Below, in pieces: positions 1 to 11,691 of a stretch of DNA of 64,000 bases. The position numbers and the translations under genes were made by a program. Positions within the stretch are counted from its first letter, which is position 1. Every line of letters begins with the position of its first letter. The notes beneath the pieces are model-generated. The model made no database searches. It was not told the DNA's origin and saw only the letters and a list, made by a program, of their open reading frames with translations. Source of the stretch: Anaspis maculata (taxonomy: Eukaryota > Arthropoda > Insecta > Coleoptera > Scraptiidae); contig OX421962.1 in NCBI GenBank assembly GCA_949128115.1, positions 97,576,935 through 97,640,934 of the forward strand, written 5' to 3'.

Positions 1-1070
1 CCGGCGCGCTATTCCCGAATTTAGCAAAATCGCGGCTAATTAAGGAAGACATTATATCGTTTCGAAGCAAATGGCCCATCAATTTCGTTAATTTATCACC
101 GATCATCTTCAAAGCCCCCACGGTATTAAAAAGGCGTCCCCGTCCTATATCATCTACCTACTACTCATCATAATAAGCCGCCCGGTTGCTCCTGATGGTG
201 CCGGAATGGGAAAAAATAGCTTGCGCCCCAGGAGTCACTTTTGCTCCAATTAGTCTAATTAATTTCCATTCGTCCGAAAAGCGTCCGGCGCGGCCAGTGA
301 AAAATGTCGCAATTTAAACGCAAAACCATGGGAAATTTTTATCGGCACACAAACATGCTATTTGCCTAAACAATCTGCTGTATAATGTTGTATGTGTGTG
401 TACTGTGTTTGCCGAAGCACAGCTTACTCATTATCGTCATATGTATATCTGTTTTGCGCAATAACAGGGTTGAAATAGGTCAAACATCATTTTGCATTCT
501 GAAAATAAATATTTTCTACGGTCATGCCGGGAAACTGGGCTTTTATGTGTTCATTTCAATATACGGACAGGTAGCGGTTTACTCTAAATCGCTCGAAAAA
601 CATGTCATGTTCAACCATGTTCATCAAAAGGTTTATTGGTATTGGTTTTAATTAACTGTGATTAACATCCGTACAGTCGTACGGTGGCTCTTAATGCTCT
701 TATGGACTAGTCTTTAATAACTCTTTACGACAAAGTCGAACTGCCGCTCTACAGCTGTCAGCGTTAGCAACCAAAATTCAACCAAAATTTTTGTTTACCG
801 AAGTTTTTCTAGGGCGAAATACAACCATATGATAGCTGTATCCTCAAAAAAATCCCGAATTCTCTTGTAAATCCAATCTCTATTGACTAACAGAAAAGAA
901 TTGACAACACTTCCGAAGTAAGAATAGAACTACTTCATGACCCTGGCTAAATTCATTCACGATAGCGGTCGATGGCAATTGACAACAAATGACCGTAAAA
1001 CAAGGTGTAGGTACTTATCGAAGAGCCGGTTGCAATGATGAGGATCTTCTCCGCCTCACGTTGGCCTACC
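1..1070. other. Non-coding DNA; TAATTA-rich at 1-310
   Basis: No supported gene. The first 310 bases contain several homeodomain-type cores (ggctaattaagg near 36, cgttaattta near 88, tctaattaattt near 255) in moderately GC-rich sequence without simple repeats, which is how conserved insect enhancers often look. This is inference from composition only. From about 360 to 1070 the sequence is AT-rich. The open frame at 385-651 has no recognisable domain and its composition matches its surroundings. Confidence 0.3.
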
Positions 1071-1222
1071 AGGGGCCCTATTCTTGAAACGGGGAACAGA
1101 GTTCACATGTGTAGTTGCTAGGCAAGGACCAATCATAGCTCTCCTTGAATAGCAACATTGCTTGAGAACTTTGTTCCCTGTTTCAAGAATGGCCCCCCCC
1201 CCCGTTTCAAGAATAGGGCCCC
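1071..1222. mobile_element. MITE with a duplicated right terminus
   Basis: The left end AGGGGCCCTATTCTTGAAAC runs on to about 1104. Its reverse complement is found at 1166-1198 (imperfect) and the outermost part again at 1201-1222. The 12-C run at 1193-1204 joins the two right-end copies. The GGGCC...TATTC end resembles PIF/Harbinger-type termini in other insects (family knowledge), but no clean 3-bp duplication was seen. It has no coding capacity. Confidence 0.7.
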
Positions 1223-3417
1223 AGGACAAAAGTTGTTCCCGCTAGCTCGTCGGAACGATGTCGGTTTTAGCGCCACTACGCTTTGTATAGTGACATCCTG
1301 ACTTGGAGGTGAAGTCGCCGTAGATGCGACAACAATCACTTCCATTTCTTGTTTTGTAATAGGTATACTATTTTGTTTCTATTAGGGACACAGCGGCTAC
1401 AGAAGCAAGTCTCATTCTCATTCCAGTTACTAATCTACATGTAAAAATGACTCGACTTTTGGTACGGCGAAACGGCAAGCGCCGATACTAATTTCCTTTA
1501 GGAATGCGCTGCTCCACCATTCGAAAAATTAGTAGGTACTTCTCGTGCTGAACTGCCAAACTATGGTCACTTTTTATACAGACTATCACTTTCCATGCTT
1601 GTTGCGTGAGTTGCTATTTAAATCCCTGTGTAATAAAAATTTTTCTGTTGTTCCAGGTACGTTTTGAGGCGGTTCCCGATCGCAGATGTTCGAGCTGTTG
1701 TCCACGCAGCCCCGAGTAGTACACGCTGGTAAAGTTCCGGTTGCTGAATGAAATTTTCGCGCGATTATCATAAATTACGCAAATGATATAAGCGTCAGTG
1801 AACCACGTGACCTGTTGACCTCCTCCTGAAAGTAAAACCGCGCGCGCCACCAGTGTCAATTTGCAGAAAAGAGCGCAGCGGATGCAGTAAAATAGAATCT
1901 TTGCCCCGGCTTCAGCCATGAATGAACCGTACACACCATTGACATACTTCTTCGGGAATGCCAGCCAGCCATCAGGCCCCGGCTCGCTCGCTAATGATGA
2001 CTTCAATGATAGAGGAGAGGAAATTCGGCACAGGTCGAATAACGGGCGCCCGCGTGCATGCGGTGTGGCGTTGTGTGGTACAGAACGCCGAAATTGCGAT
2101 AAATTGTTGCAGCAATGCGGAACAAGATAAACACACGTTTCTGTTTACCGTTTCACACATGGATTACCGAATTATGAAGCCGCCGCCGCCGCGTGCGTGT
2201 GTGGCTTTGGAACCTCTCGAAATTCGAAATGTGCGAAATTAAAATGAAATATCGCTTTATATCGGCGAAGTTCTCAATGTTCACAGTTCACGCGCCGGCT
2301 ATCACGAATAAATAATCCGTAATTTGTCTGCGATACGGTTTTCCACTGATTCAAATAAAACTGTAAATCAAACGATCTCAAAGTGATTCGACCTTCGCGT
2401 GCTTGCCAGACTCGCATAGCTCTGTAATCATTCTCCCCACTCTATACCTCTCTGGTGCTAGCCGACCCGAACTGTCAAATCTTGCGCATGCCCACTGAAA
2501 CACAAAATTGTCATGAAAACTACTATTCGACCATGAAACTTTGGTGGAACTGGTAGTGTGTCAGTTGAACTTGAACTTATGATCGGTGTTATCTTCTTCA
2601 CTTTGTTTATTCTTTGTACAACTGGAGTCGTTTATTCGCATGCAACTGATCGAGTAACTCAAAGAACCAACTATTGAATTCCACTCCACCAATCAGAGAT
2701 CACGAATACTGAGGTTTCTGTCAGTTGAACTAGCCTTTGTTGTTTATAAACAGAAATGGTAATTATTGCCAAGTAGGGTATTCCATGAATTCGTTTGAAG
2801 CCTCCTTTGAAGCTCTTCGGTTTTTGGACGTTTCAAGCACCCCCAATTATCCTAGAAATTCTTTTTAAACATTGCCAAGTTACAGTCTGTTGCTGAAAGA
2901 AATCTCAGGTCGCGGGTCGCGTCTTGAGTGTTTGTTGCCTCGAAAACTGAATTGATAAATTCCACATTTTTGTTGACCTTGATGCCTTTTGAGGGTGGTC
3001 CAGCTTAATTTGTTGTAAATCAACCTCGGACTCATAAAAGATTATTCCTAGTTCGCATCTGTGTCTTTTTTGAGAAAGTCTTTCACTTCAGACAGGTTTC
3101 GATTTGTTTATTGTTGCAGATCACCATCAACGAGCAACTATTGAATGAAAGCAATTATCAGGGTGTTCAGGCTGTGTGCTTATCGTCTTAACGCATCTAA
3201 CCTTGAATAAAACGACTATCGACGAAGGAAGACTTGAATACTATTTCCTCACCATTGGTCAAAAAATCTCTGTGGAGTCTGAATCCCTTGCCGTTCTTAT
3301 ACCATAGCGTTCTGCTGGAGCCATGGCAATGTACGGTATTATTAGTGCAGTTCAAGAACAGTCGGTGCGTTAGAAACATGAATGCTGGGTTCGTACGCCG
3401 AAATAACGCATGAAGAG
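1223..3417. other. No gene recognised
   Basis: Unique-looking DNA. 1620-2250 is GC-richer than its surroundings, and short open frames overlap there on both strands without recognisable domains. A splice-like site at 1656/1657 is listed separately. 2250-3417 is AT-rich with nothing I can name. Confidence 0.4.
1636..1662 (+). promoter_or_regulatory. Polypyrimidine-CAG followed by GTACGT: acceptor or candidate ratchet site
   Basis: A pyrimidine-rich tract (tttttctgttgttccag, ending at 1656) is followed directly by GTACGT. It can be read in two ways. It could be a zero-length recursive splice site. Or it could be an ordinary acceptor starting an exon at 1657 that stays open in one frame up to a possible donor (ctg|gtaaag) near 1731. 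GTACGT is weaker than the GTAAGT/GTGAGT usual at insect ratchet points, so this is the weaker of the two such sites reported here. Confidence 0.3.
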
Positions 3418-3501
3418 TAACGCTTAAGCAGTTGGGTGTAACGCTTAAGCAGTTAGGTGCAACGCTTAAGCAGTTAGGTGTAACGCTTAAGCAGTTGAGT
3501 G
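3418..3501. repeat. 21-bp tandem repeat, 4 copies
   Basis: Four head-to-tail copies of a 21-bp unit, each holding the palindrome GCTTAAGC followed by agttRggtg. Copies start at 3418, 3439, 3460 and 3481. They differ at only a few positions, so the array is recent or being homogenised. The 21-bp period is two helical turns, so any bound protein would lie on one face of the DNA (inference). Confidence 0.95.
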
Positions 3502-4640
3502 ACAGCTGATTTTTTTTTTATAGTGGTCGGGTATCCATGTACTCACTGGCAGTACCTCCTAAGTGCCGTCCTAGTACTCTAAGCGCAGCGCAGGGTGATT
3601 TTCATACCACCCACCATCTTATGGATGTATCAACAGCGAAGTTATTAGCACCCTTTTTTTTCGGTGTCCTCTCGTTTCACACTTTTTCCCTTGTACACCC
3701 TGACAGCTTATTGCTAGGGTAACTAATTGGCTTGGTTTTCAGGCGTTGCCTTACGCTAACATAAAGTTTGGTGTATGAACCCGGCATCCACACTCAAATG
3801 TTAAATGTTCTTATATTTCAAGGAACATTTCCTGGCGATGGTGATGCTGGTTGGGTCGAAAACGGAGATGGTGGAATGAAGTTGATTATTGAAATAACCT
3901 GAGAATCTTGATTAGCCCTGCTATCTTTGAAGTTTTCCCCATATACTGTGCATTACTTATTTCGATGAAGCTCCTCTTGATTTAACAAAAATTTCCTTGA
4001 ACACTGCTCTTTAGAATTCTTGTTGAAATCCCTTCAGGTCATCGCCTATAGGCTATGTGCATGACCTTGAGCGGTCGACGCGTAGGACATACATACATAA
4101 CCCATGGTGGTGGAAATAAGAAATTCTTGTTCGACTTCTTTGACAGCAGACAGCTTTGACGTGGTTGCATGGTTCCTTGTTTTGACATCTATTTCTCGTG
4201 CATTTGTTTGCTATGATGGCCATCTACAAAATGGTCAACAGTTTGGTTGACGGTTGACAGAATGACGGCAGCGAAAAGTGAAAAGTTCTTTTGTCGACAC
4301 AAGCGCCATCTAGTGAAATGTTCGCCAACCAAATCGAGTCCAGCAAGAATTTCACATTCCGCCGCGGCGCTACATGTTATGCACGTAGCCCACAGTGAAT
4401 AGTTGCTATCATAGTCGGGCAGGATTTTCTGTGACCTTCAAAAAATACAGTATAGGGTTTCAGTAGTTTCATCGTAAACCTGTTGAAGAACCCTCCCAAG
4501 AGTTTTTGTGACGTAACCTGGAGGTTATTACACCAGAAAAACTTTGCAAAGCTTGAAGAGAAAATAAGAACTGAAGCAACAGCGGCCGGAAAAGTTCGTT
4601 CCAATTACGAAAAAGACTGAAACTTGTGATTAGTAGACAC
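3502..4640. other. No gene recognised
   Basis: AT-rich DNA without recognisable coding sequence. An acceptor-like ttggttttcag ends near 3742, but no paired donor or conserved frame was found. Confidence 0.4.
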
Positions 4641-4889
4641 TTAGGGCCGTATTCATACCTCGCTTTTAAGCTAAAAGCGCTATTAGAGCGATGCGCATTT
4701 AGGGGCATTTCTCATATTTCAGTGTTCAAAAATACATTATTGCGATTGGGAGTGATTGTATGTACTTAATTGCAATTAATTTTCGAGTTAATTTGTATTT
4801 TTGAACACTGAAATATGAGAAATGCCCCTGAATGCGCATCGCTCTAATAGCGCTTTTAGCTTAAAAGCGAGGTATGAATACGGCCCTTA
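4641..4889. mobile_element. PIF/Harbinger-type MITE with TTA target-site duplication
   Basis: The element spans 4644-4886 (243 bp) and is flanked by TTA at 4641-4643 and 4887-4889. Its ends are GGGCCGTATTCATACCTCGC and the exact reverse complement, and the inverted repeats extend about 95 bp inward with few mismatches. A 3-bp TTA/TAA duplication with GGGCC-type ends is the signature of the PIF/Harbinger superfamily (established knowledge). It has no transposase, so it is a non-autonomous copy. The near-identical arms suggest a fairly recent insertion. Confidence 0.9.
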
Positions 4890-4894
4890 TTGAT

Positions 4895-4919
4895 TTCTTC
4901 TTCTTCTTCTTCTTCTTCT
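4895..4919. repeat. (TTC)n microsatellite
   Basis: About eight uninterrupted TTC units immediately 3' of the MITE. Confidence 0.9.
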
Positions 4920-5230
4920 GAATAACATGCCGTTTCCAGTAATTTGTTCTTCAAGAAATAAACGTTTACTTTTAATCACCGACCGATGTTCGAGAATATA
5001 CCTAGGTTCCGAGAAACTCGCCAATAATAACCTTTTTCATTTGAACGCAAGCCATTTCTGTGTCCATTGACGATGATATCGGTACACACACGTCAGTGGT
5101 ACACACTAATAGGTACGCTGATTTTCATTTATCGAGCGAAGGTTTTTTCCTAAGTATGTACCCCCTCTCGGTTTTGTCTCTGGTATCCCTCACCCTTTAA
5201 CTGGGCTTTTTTGCCTGTTGGGTGCAGTAC

Positions 5231-5266
<36 letters not shown>

Positions 5267-5267
5267 T
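5231..5267. repeat. (AAT)n microsatellite
   Basis: About twelve uninterrupted AAT units. The tyrosine run seen on the opposite strand is only a translation of this repeat. Confidence 0.95.
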
Positions 5268-5650
5268 TATACCAACAAATTGGTTTCCTTTGCTCAGATC
5301 GAAATTAACTTCAAACTCTATGCACGCGAAACTTTTTTCCTTCGCCGACCGACAACAAGAAATCTCGTTTCGCTTTGTTAACACTTGCATTATTCAAACA
5401 ACCGTTATTGTGGAGGATATGACGTATTATTACCGCGAACTTACACTTCCTCTGCGAGCTCGTTTCGGTTCTCCACGTGCTTTCACTCGCTGCTTTGGCG
5501 CAGTTTCAGGCTTTCCGTGGTGGCAAACTCACGGCAATAACTCTGAGCAGTGTTATTTTGTTATATTTCAAGACTCTCCGTGTGTTTACGTTGACACCTC
5601 AGTCAGTCAGTATATTAGCTTTATGTAACTGATCCGAGGTTATTGTCACA

Positions 5651-5684
5651 ATGAGACCAAGAGCGTTAAAATATATAGTTTATG
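5651..5684 (+). CDS. Possible first coding exon (11 codons plus 1 nt)
   Basis: An ATG in a good context (tcacaATGAGA) opens eleven codons that end at a strong donor, tatG|GTAAGT (5685-5690). About 45 bases upstream lies TCAGTCAGTCAG (near 5600), which fits the arthropod initiator TCAGT. Together these could mark a transcription start, a short 5' leader and an N-terminal coding exon. The peptide (MRPRALKYIVY) is too short to identify and no downstream exon could be linked. All parts are common by chance, so this is a weak call. Confidence 0.2.
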
Positions 5685-5690
5685 GTAAGT

Positions 5691-6532
5691 ACGGCCAGGA
5701 GCCTGGTGAAGTCGTCTTAAATTAGGACTAATATTTAGTAACCTGTTGCCATCTTAACATTCGAGATCAAATGACAATTAATTGATAGTGGATGACGGAT
5801 CGTCAAATCAAGGTGGCTTTGAAATCTTGTTCTCGTACGTCCAGTTTAGTTGATAACGAAAACGAACGCCAAACCGAGTTCTTGGCGGGGACGTTTCCTC
5901 AAACTGGCTATTGCCGTGAACTCGGCTGTCCAACCACAAATATTCCTTATCTCTTCTTATGCGCATAGCGGGTAAATAAAATATTTTTAACAAGGCTACA
6001 TATTACAGAGCAATTACTTTGACAGGACTCGTTATCGCCATGACGATAATTGGTTACTAAATACGTCATTGGAGATTCCGAGTTTCTGCCAGAATTTTAC
6101 TTAGCAAAGCCACCGCTTCCACCGCGTTTTGGACAGTCGACAGTCGACGTTATTGGTCCAATGCCATCCTGATTTAGCTGTCGGCATTTAGCTGCGAACA
6201 TTTGCACGTTCACGCCACCTAGCTAGCGGTATCCATCTGCCCGACAGATTCTACCGCAATTCCCGGCTGATTCAGCGAATGACATCGTTGACCTGCTAGA
6301 GAATTGCACATTAATTGACAACTTAAATCAAGGAGACGTTTTTTGACATCTCCACTGTCATAAAATGGACCGCCTGACAATCTTGACATCGTTGGTGGCT
6401 TTGTCAGCCCAAAATGGAAGCTATCTGCCACCTGTCAAGACCGCGCGAAAATGCTCAGACAGCCTCCCGGCAGACAGCAGATGTCAAAGAACAACTGTGT
6501 CAAGTCCAATGGCAACTGATGAAGTGCATTAT
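5691..6532. other. No gene recognised
   Basis: Unique-looking DNA with a cluster of TGTCA/TGACA words around 6130-6480 (for example gacagtcgacagtcgacg). These words are frequent across the window. No coding signal is supported. Confidence 0.4.
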
Positions 6533-7777
6533 ACAGGGTGGTCCAGGTTTTAGTCGACAAACTTTGCAGGCTGATAGAGGATATAAAAAGAAGTCGACTC
6601 ACCTCAAAAAGTACCTATCTAAAATGCACATTAAAAAAGTTACAGGCCTTCAAAGTTGCAGAAAAAAACGGTTTTTTTTTTGATAACTTTTGAACAGCTT
6701 GACCGATTTCGCTCAAATTTTGCACATATGATTAACAAACACGTCCCCAGTGATTTCTTGAAATTTTTTTTGTCAGAATGACGCAGTGCCGTAGATATGA
6801 GGGGTACTAACCCTCTTACCCCCCTACTTTCTACGCCACTGGATATTTTGGGAAACCGTTGAAAGTATTGAATTCGGCGTTCAATTCTGAAGAGAAAATT
6901 GGCGTATCATTGCTACATTTGGAGCAGCGGTTTCGGAGATATTTGTGTTTAAAGGTTCAAAAACACCGAATTACGCAAATGTTTCAAAATTCGAGCAAGC
7001 TTTGATCCATTAACTTTCAACTTTTTTTCAATTTGAAGTTTATTGATCCATAATTTAGCTCATGAGAAATTGAAAATGGTTGTGAAAACTCATAATTTCA
7101 GTAACAATTGAATATTGTATACCTATTCACTTAAGTACTGATAGTTCGGGACTTTGGTAAGAACAAGAACCAAGGGCCCTTTGTTTCTCATTGGTCACGT
7201 TACTGAAATTATGAATTTTCACAACCAATTTTCAATTCCTCATGAGCTAAATTATGGATCAATAAACTCATTATTGAAAAAAAGTTTAAAGTTAATAAAT
7301 CAAAGCTTGCTCGAATTTTGAAACATTTGCGTAATTCGGTGTTTTTGAACCTTTAAACACAAATATCTCCGAAACCGTTGCTCCAAATATAGCAATGATA
7401 CGCCAATTTTCTCTTCAGAATTGAACGCCGAATTCAATACTTTCAACGGTTTTCCAAAATATCCAGTGGCGTAGAAAGTAGGGGGGTAAGAGGGTTAGTA
7501 CCCCCCCTATATCCACGGCACTGCGTCAATCTGACAGATTTTTTTTCAAGAAATCACTGGGGACGTGTTTGTTAATCATATGTGCGAAATTTGAGTAAAA
7601 TCGGTCAAGCTGTTCAAAAGTTATCAAGAAAAAACCAATTTTTTTCTGCAACTTTGAAGGCCTGTAACTTTTTTAATAAGCATTTTAGATATGTACTTTT
7701 TGAGGTGAGTCAACTTCTTTTTATATCCTCTATCAGCCTGCAAAGTTTGTCGACTAAAACCTGGACCACCCTGTATA
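6533..7777. mobile_element. Large foldback (hairpin) transposon, TA-flanked
   Basis: The terminus CAGGGTGGTCCAGGTTTTAG starts after TA at 6532-6533 and its reverse complement ends before TATA near 7774. The inverted arms run about 570 bp each (to about 7104 and from about 7201) with scattered mismatches and indels. The unpaired centre is only about 95 bp (7105-7200). No transposase is present. The open frames inside each arm are mirror images of one another and are not genes. CAGGGTG ends beside TA suggest Tc1/mariner-like mobilisation, but the superfamily is not proven. Confidence 0.9.
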
Positions 7778-8567
7778 ACTTTTGGTAGATTTAAGTTGTC
7801 GATGAGGAAGGATTCTTTCAAGTTGCTAATGTTGTATTTATCTCATTTACATCTGCCCTGTAAGCTTACGTAACGGTTAAAACCTGTCGATTTGTGCGCT
7901 AAATCCTTCCGCCTTTGAGACAGACCTTTTTGTACTATTATACCTCCTCATTGCAAAACTCTTTAACTTTCGAGACGCCATCCAGCAGCTTCGTCTTCTC
8001 GCGCATACATAATGATCTAACCCGATGTGCCTTTGTAGCAGCCATTTAAAGCGTCTACATAGTTAATTGCATCCTCGATTGCATCGTTTTTACTGTGCCA
8101 GTAGTCTTTTCTTCAACTCCTTTATAAAGTTGCGGGTATGTACAATCACTCGAGGGCATCACCCAGACACTTTTGTTCCACTCCAGGCTCACCAGACCCG
8201 CACCGCAAGATATTGCCGAAAAGCTGAAGCTTTGAAGTTTGCACTCGGTTTAACCTGTTGTTAAATTTACATAATTCAAAACAGGCGCGCTGGTGTCGGA
8301 ATTTTGCGTAAATATAGGTTGCGTTCATGCATTCTTTTCCAAGGTCAAAGCGGTGTAAGCATGTTCTTTAGATCTTCAGAAGAAACACAAAGACACGATT
8401 AAGATTACGGTGTTCTCCGCTTATAAGAAGCGTCGTGTCCGCGCGTCACCTAATGAAGAATTAACGGAAAGAAGAATGTTAATGACAGAGAGGCGGCGTG
8501 CTTGTTTAACAAGTGCCCGTGGGAGAATCCATAAATTATGTATGCGTTTTCACGTTGTATGTTCTGA

Positions 8568-8587
8568 GTGTGTGTGTGTGTGTGTGT
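8568..8587. repeat. (GT)n microsatellite
   Basis: Ten GT units ending in tttgtg. Confidence 0.9.
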
Positions 8588-8719
8588 TTGTGTATAATGC
8601 TTTTGTTCATTAAGCCGGTATAGGTGATGATGGTGTTTCGGCCTGATGATGTAGCCGGTAATTTCCTTCTGGGTTGTGATTAATCTCCATCTGGTTTCCC
8701 TTTCGTCGTCGTTCAGTTA

Positions 8720-8742
8720 AATTCGTGTTATTAACACGAATT
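8720..8742. promoter_or_regulatory. Perfect 11-bp inverted repeat with a 1-bp spacer
   Basis: AATTCGTGTTA, one T, then TAACACGAATT: a 23-bp perfect dyad. The geometry suits a dimeric transcription factor, but the half-site TCGTGTT is not one I can assign to a named factor. The same half-sites recur as a hairpin at 40387-40406. Confidence 0.5.
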
Positions 8743-11192
8743 GATTTCGTTGTCGCACAGCTTGATTAGTTTACCGTTATTTGAGCGCTTTTCGCAAATT
8801 GTTGTTTGCAACCAGTCTCTGTGAAAAGCGTCTCCACTGTATTATTGATTTAGTCAAGGTCAAAGGAGTCTCAATCCATCCAGTAGGATTTCCCTTGTTG
8901 CGAAATTCACGAAACAGGTGAGAAAGGAAATCGGATAGAGATAGTCGATGATTGGGCATGCATAAAATAGGATGCGCATGCTCTGCCTATAACGTCCTTT
9001 TCTACCTTTCGAAGTCTACGCAACTTTTCAGTTCTGATCGTCTCTTTCAGGTTGAGATCAAGGATTTGAGGTCCCGTCCAGATTTCCCTCCATGCGCTGC
9101 GCTCGTTTCTCTTCCACTCCCTTTTCCGTATAGTTCTCCGCTCTTCTTTTTTTTTTTTCAAGCACTGTTGAGTTGTCCAAGTTTACGTAAATTTATCATT
9201 TGATCTCCAAATCAGATGCTCTTCGCAGAACCAATCCTGACCACGGACTCGACGAAAATTGTACTTATTCGACTTTCAAAGTAGGTGTAGGTGTAGGTGT
9301 TGTACAAGCAATTTGGAAACAGCAGAGCAAAACGCTTGTGTTTAAAGACACAGGTATTCCATAAACCGTCACATGTCTGCACATTCCTGTGATTGCCGAT
9401 ATTATTATTGAAAATTCCCGCAAGGAATCTTCACTCTGCCCGGCACGGCGGTTACCGTTGTAGTTTTTGAACGTGAACCTCAGATGGGGAGGAGAGAGAA
9501 TTTTGGTCGCAATGCAATTCTTTCGGCACACTTCACTTGAAACAATATTTCTTCTGCTGTTATGATAGCAAGGGATATTTTATGCATTGTTGTCATCGTT
9601 CTGGATATTGGCAGTTTCATCTTGAGGAAGCCTCTGACCTATGTAGTCTACAACATTAGAGTGAACCGTAAACTTCCCCCTCAACTCCCCCGAAAGTGTT
9701 CTCCATTGAGATACGGAGTGAAGCGACGCGTTGGCAACGAAGACATTAATGATGAGAATAACAACGTCAGTTTCCGCTCTTACGCAACAATGCCATGGGA
9801 ATCGTCGTCGATTCGCAACGTGTTTTGCTTTTGGCTCGAAACTGCTCCGCCAACAACTACTTCCAGAAACTTACCAACAAGGTAGGTGTGCTGCCGGCGG
9901 TTGGAATTATTGTTGACGTACCTACCGATGCCGACCGCAGCCACAATGGACTTATTTGTGCCTTCTCGCAATTAATTCCGAACTAACTTTCACGATTGCA
10001 CCAGCAGCAGAAGCTGGGGAGCCGATGCAGCCGATGGACCGGACGAAAAAGGGGTTCTTGTAACGGTAATTGGGTTTTGCAAGAAGGACTCGCAGTGACC
10101 CACTAATTATTACAAATTAGTTTTGGCTCTAGAACCGTGCAATTAGGTGCTGGTGCGCGGTGCTGTGTTGTCACAGTAAGTCACCGGCGATAAAAGTTAT
10201 GTTTTGCAAAAAACACGATGATGTGCTGTTGAAGATGGGTAGGAAAAGGAAGTGTTACATCGTGATTTCATAGTTATTAAATGTGAAGGTGATGTGTTGA
10301 AGGTCAGTGCCCCTCGAGTGAGGAGCTATCTTTCGGTATTATGACGCTAGACTTGGTTCACGGGGAAGCATTTTGATAGTTTCAGCTCGGAAAGTTTTCA
10401 GTTGAAAGGAAACGGAAATGCGCACGCGAAGGGCCATCTCAAGCAAGTGCAAAAAGAAACTTTCCGCAACTAACACTTATCCGGGGGCGTGAATCCTCCA
10501 AGGACGCGGTGCTATCGCCTCCTTTGATGACAGCGAACGTAATTTATAATGGCCGCTGGAACATTCTAAATTCGAATGTTGTGCGGGACTGTGGAGCGGG
10601 TCAACGATCGTCTCAAATGGCATCGCATATTGCTCAACCAGTGGCGGCGCATAATAACAACAACCGACACTCGGTTTTTATGGATGGGCGGTGAGGGGCA
10701 CAAGAGGGAATAAACAACACAGGCGCCATCTATATGTGGGTTATGTGCTCATTAGCCATTGTAAAGGAAAACGCATTAAAACCGTTAATTCGGTGTGTAT
10801 GGGAAGTTTTGGAACAAACGGTCCGGGACATAATTAAATTCCAAGTTTGTACATCCCATTATATGCCTACCTGTATTAACTATCTATCCAATTTCCTATC
10901 ATCTGGCAGGCAGTTAGTTGCGGGTGAATTTTGCCACGAAGGGAAATCCTGTGCTCCGGCCGGGGAAACTCCTTTGACCTTGACTAATTCAATTTGCGCT
11001 TCTCCATGGGCTCTGGGTCAGAAGTTTGTAGAGGCGCGAGAAAAGCTCTCAAATAACGTAACTGTGATCGAGCCGTGCGGCAGCAAAATCAATTCGCGTT
11101 AGCAATACTAATTTCCAGCGATTAATACATTCCTTTTGGTGCACACACGTGCAATACGGACGTTATTTCCGACTACTTAATTAATGGCAATA

Positions 11193-11280
11193 TGGCGGTT
11201 ACATGTGAAGGGAGATTATGGCGGAGTTAGGTACGGTTGAACTGTCAATAGTGTCAATATTGTCAATGTCAAGCAGGGGA
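11193..11280. repeat. Relict related to the 21.2-kb MITE; TGTCAA cluster
   Basis: The order of words (agggag, ttatggc, TGTCAATAGTGTCA, TGTCAAG) matches the left part of the TA-flanked MITE at 21198. This looks like a diverged, truncated copy. Four TGTCAA words fall at 11243, 11252, 11261 and 11267; the last three are 9 and 6 bp apart. Confidence 0.45.
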
Positions 11281-11500
11281 AGTTGAAACACGGAATAATT
11301 TATCAGCTTTGAATGCAAAGATTTTTGTTTTGTTTTATGAGAACGTGTGGGTTACGGTTTGGCTCAGTAAGAAGAGACTGTTGTAGTGTTATGTGGTAAA
11401 ATATGCATAAAGGAAATGAAATGGATACATTTATTATAAGTTTGATGTCGAAGATGTCGATGTCACTCTTCCAGCGCTTTTGGTCCCCATATTTTGTCCT

Positions 11501-11691
11501 CGCGGCGTCGCCGATCAAGTGCTGAAGTTCACAATTAAATTTAGAAAGTTACGAAATGCGGACAAGTACATGTTCCAATGGAAATACATGATCATATGTA
11601 CGAGGTTTTATTTAGATAAGAATTTGAACTTTCTTTTGACAAAAACTCCACTTTGAGACGATCGCCGGGTCAATAGTTAGGAATTTTTACG
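11501..11691. repeat. Unclassified interspersed repeat, copy A
   Basis: About 190 bp align in the same order with 16391-16834: cgcggcgtcgccgat, aagtgct, aagttgacaat/aagttcacaat, ggacaagt, ctttctt, tgacaaa, actcc, tcaatagtta. The copies are well diverged, so the family is old. Its class is unknown. Confidence 0.7.

Larger units (their letters stand above)
7778..11192. other. No gene recognised; scattered regulatory-looking segments
   Basis: No supported coding region. The longest open frame (9562-9885, +) has no domain and unremarkable codon use. A polypyrimidine-AG (tctctttcag, ending near 9049) is followed by GTTGAG, too weak to call a ratchet site. The segment 10080-10150 has ATTA/TAAT cores (ctaattattacaaattag) and could be a conserved element. 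Confidence 0.35.

Noticed and set aside
5190..5390. Protein with a polytyrosine run
   Set aside because: It is the translation of the (AAT)n microsatellite.
6533..7821. Matching open frames in both foldback arms
   Set aside because: They are mirror images created by the inverted repeat, not paralogous genes.
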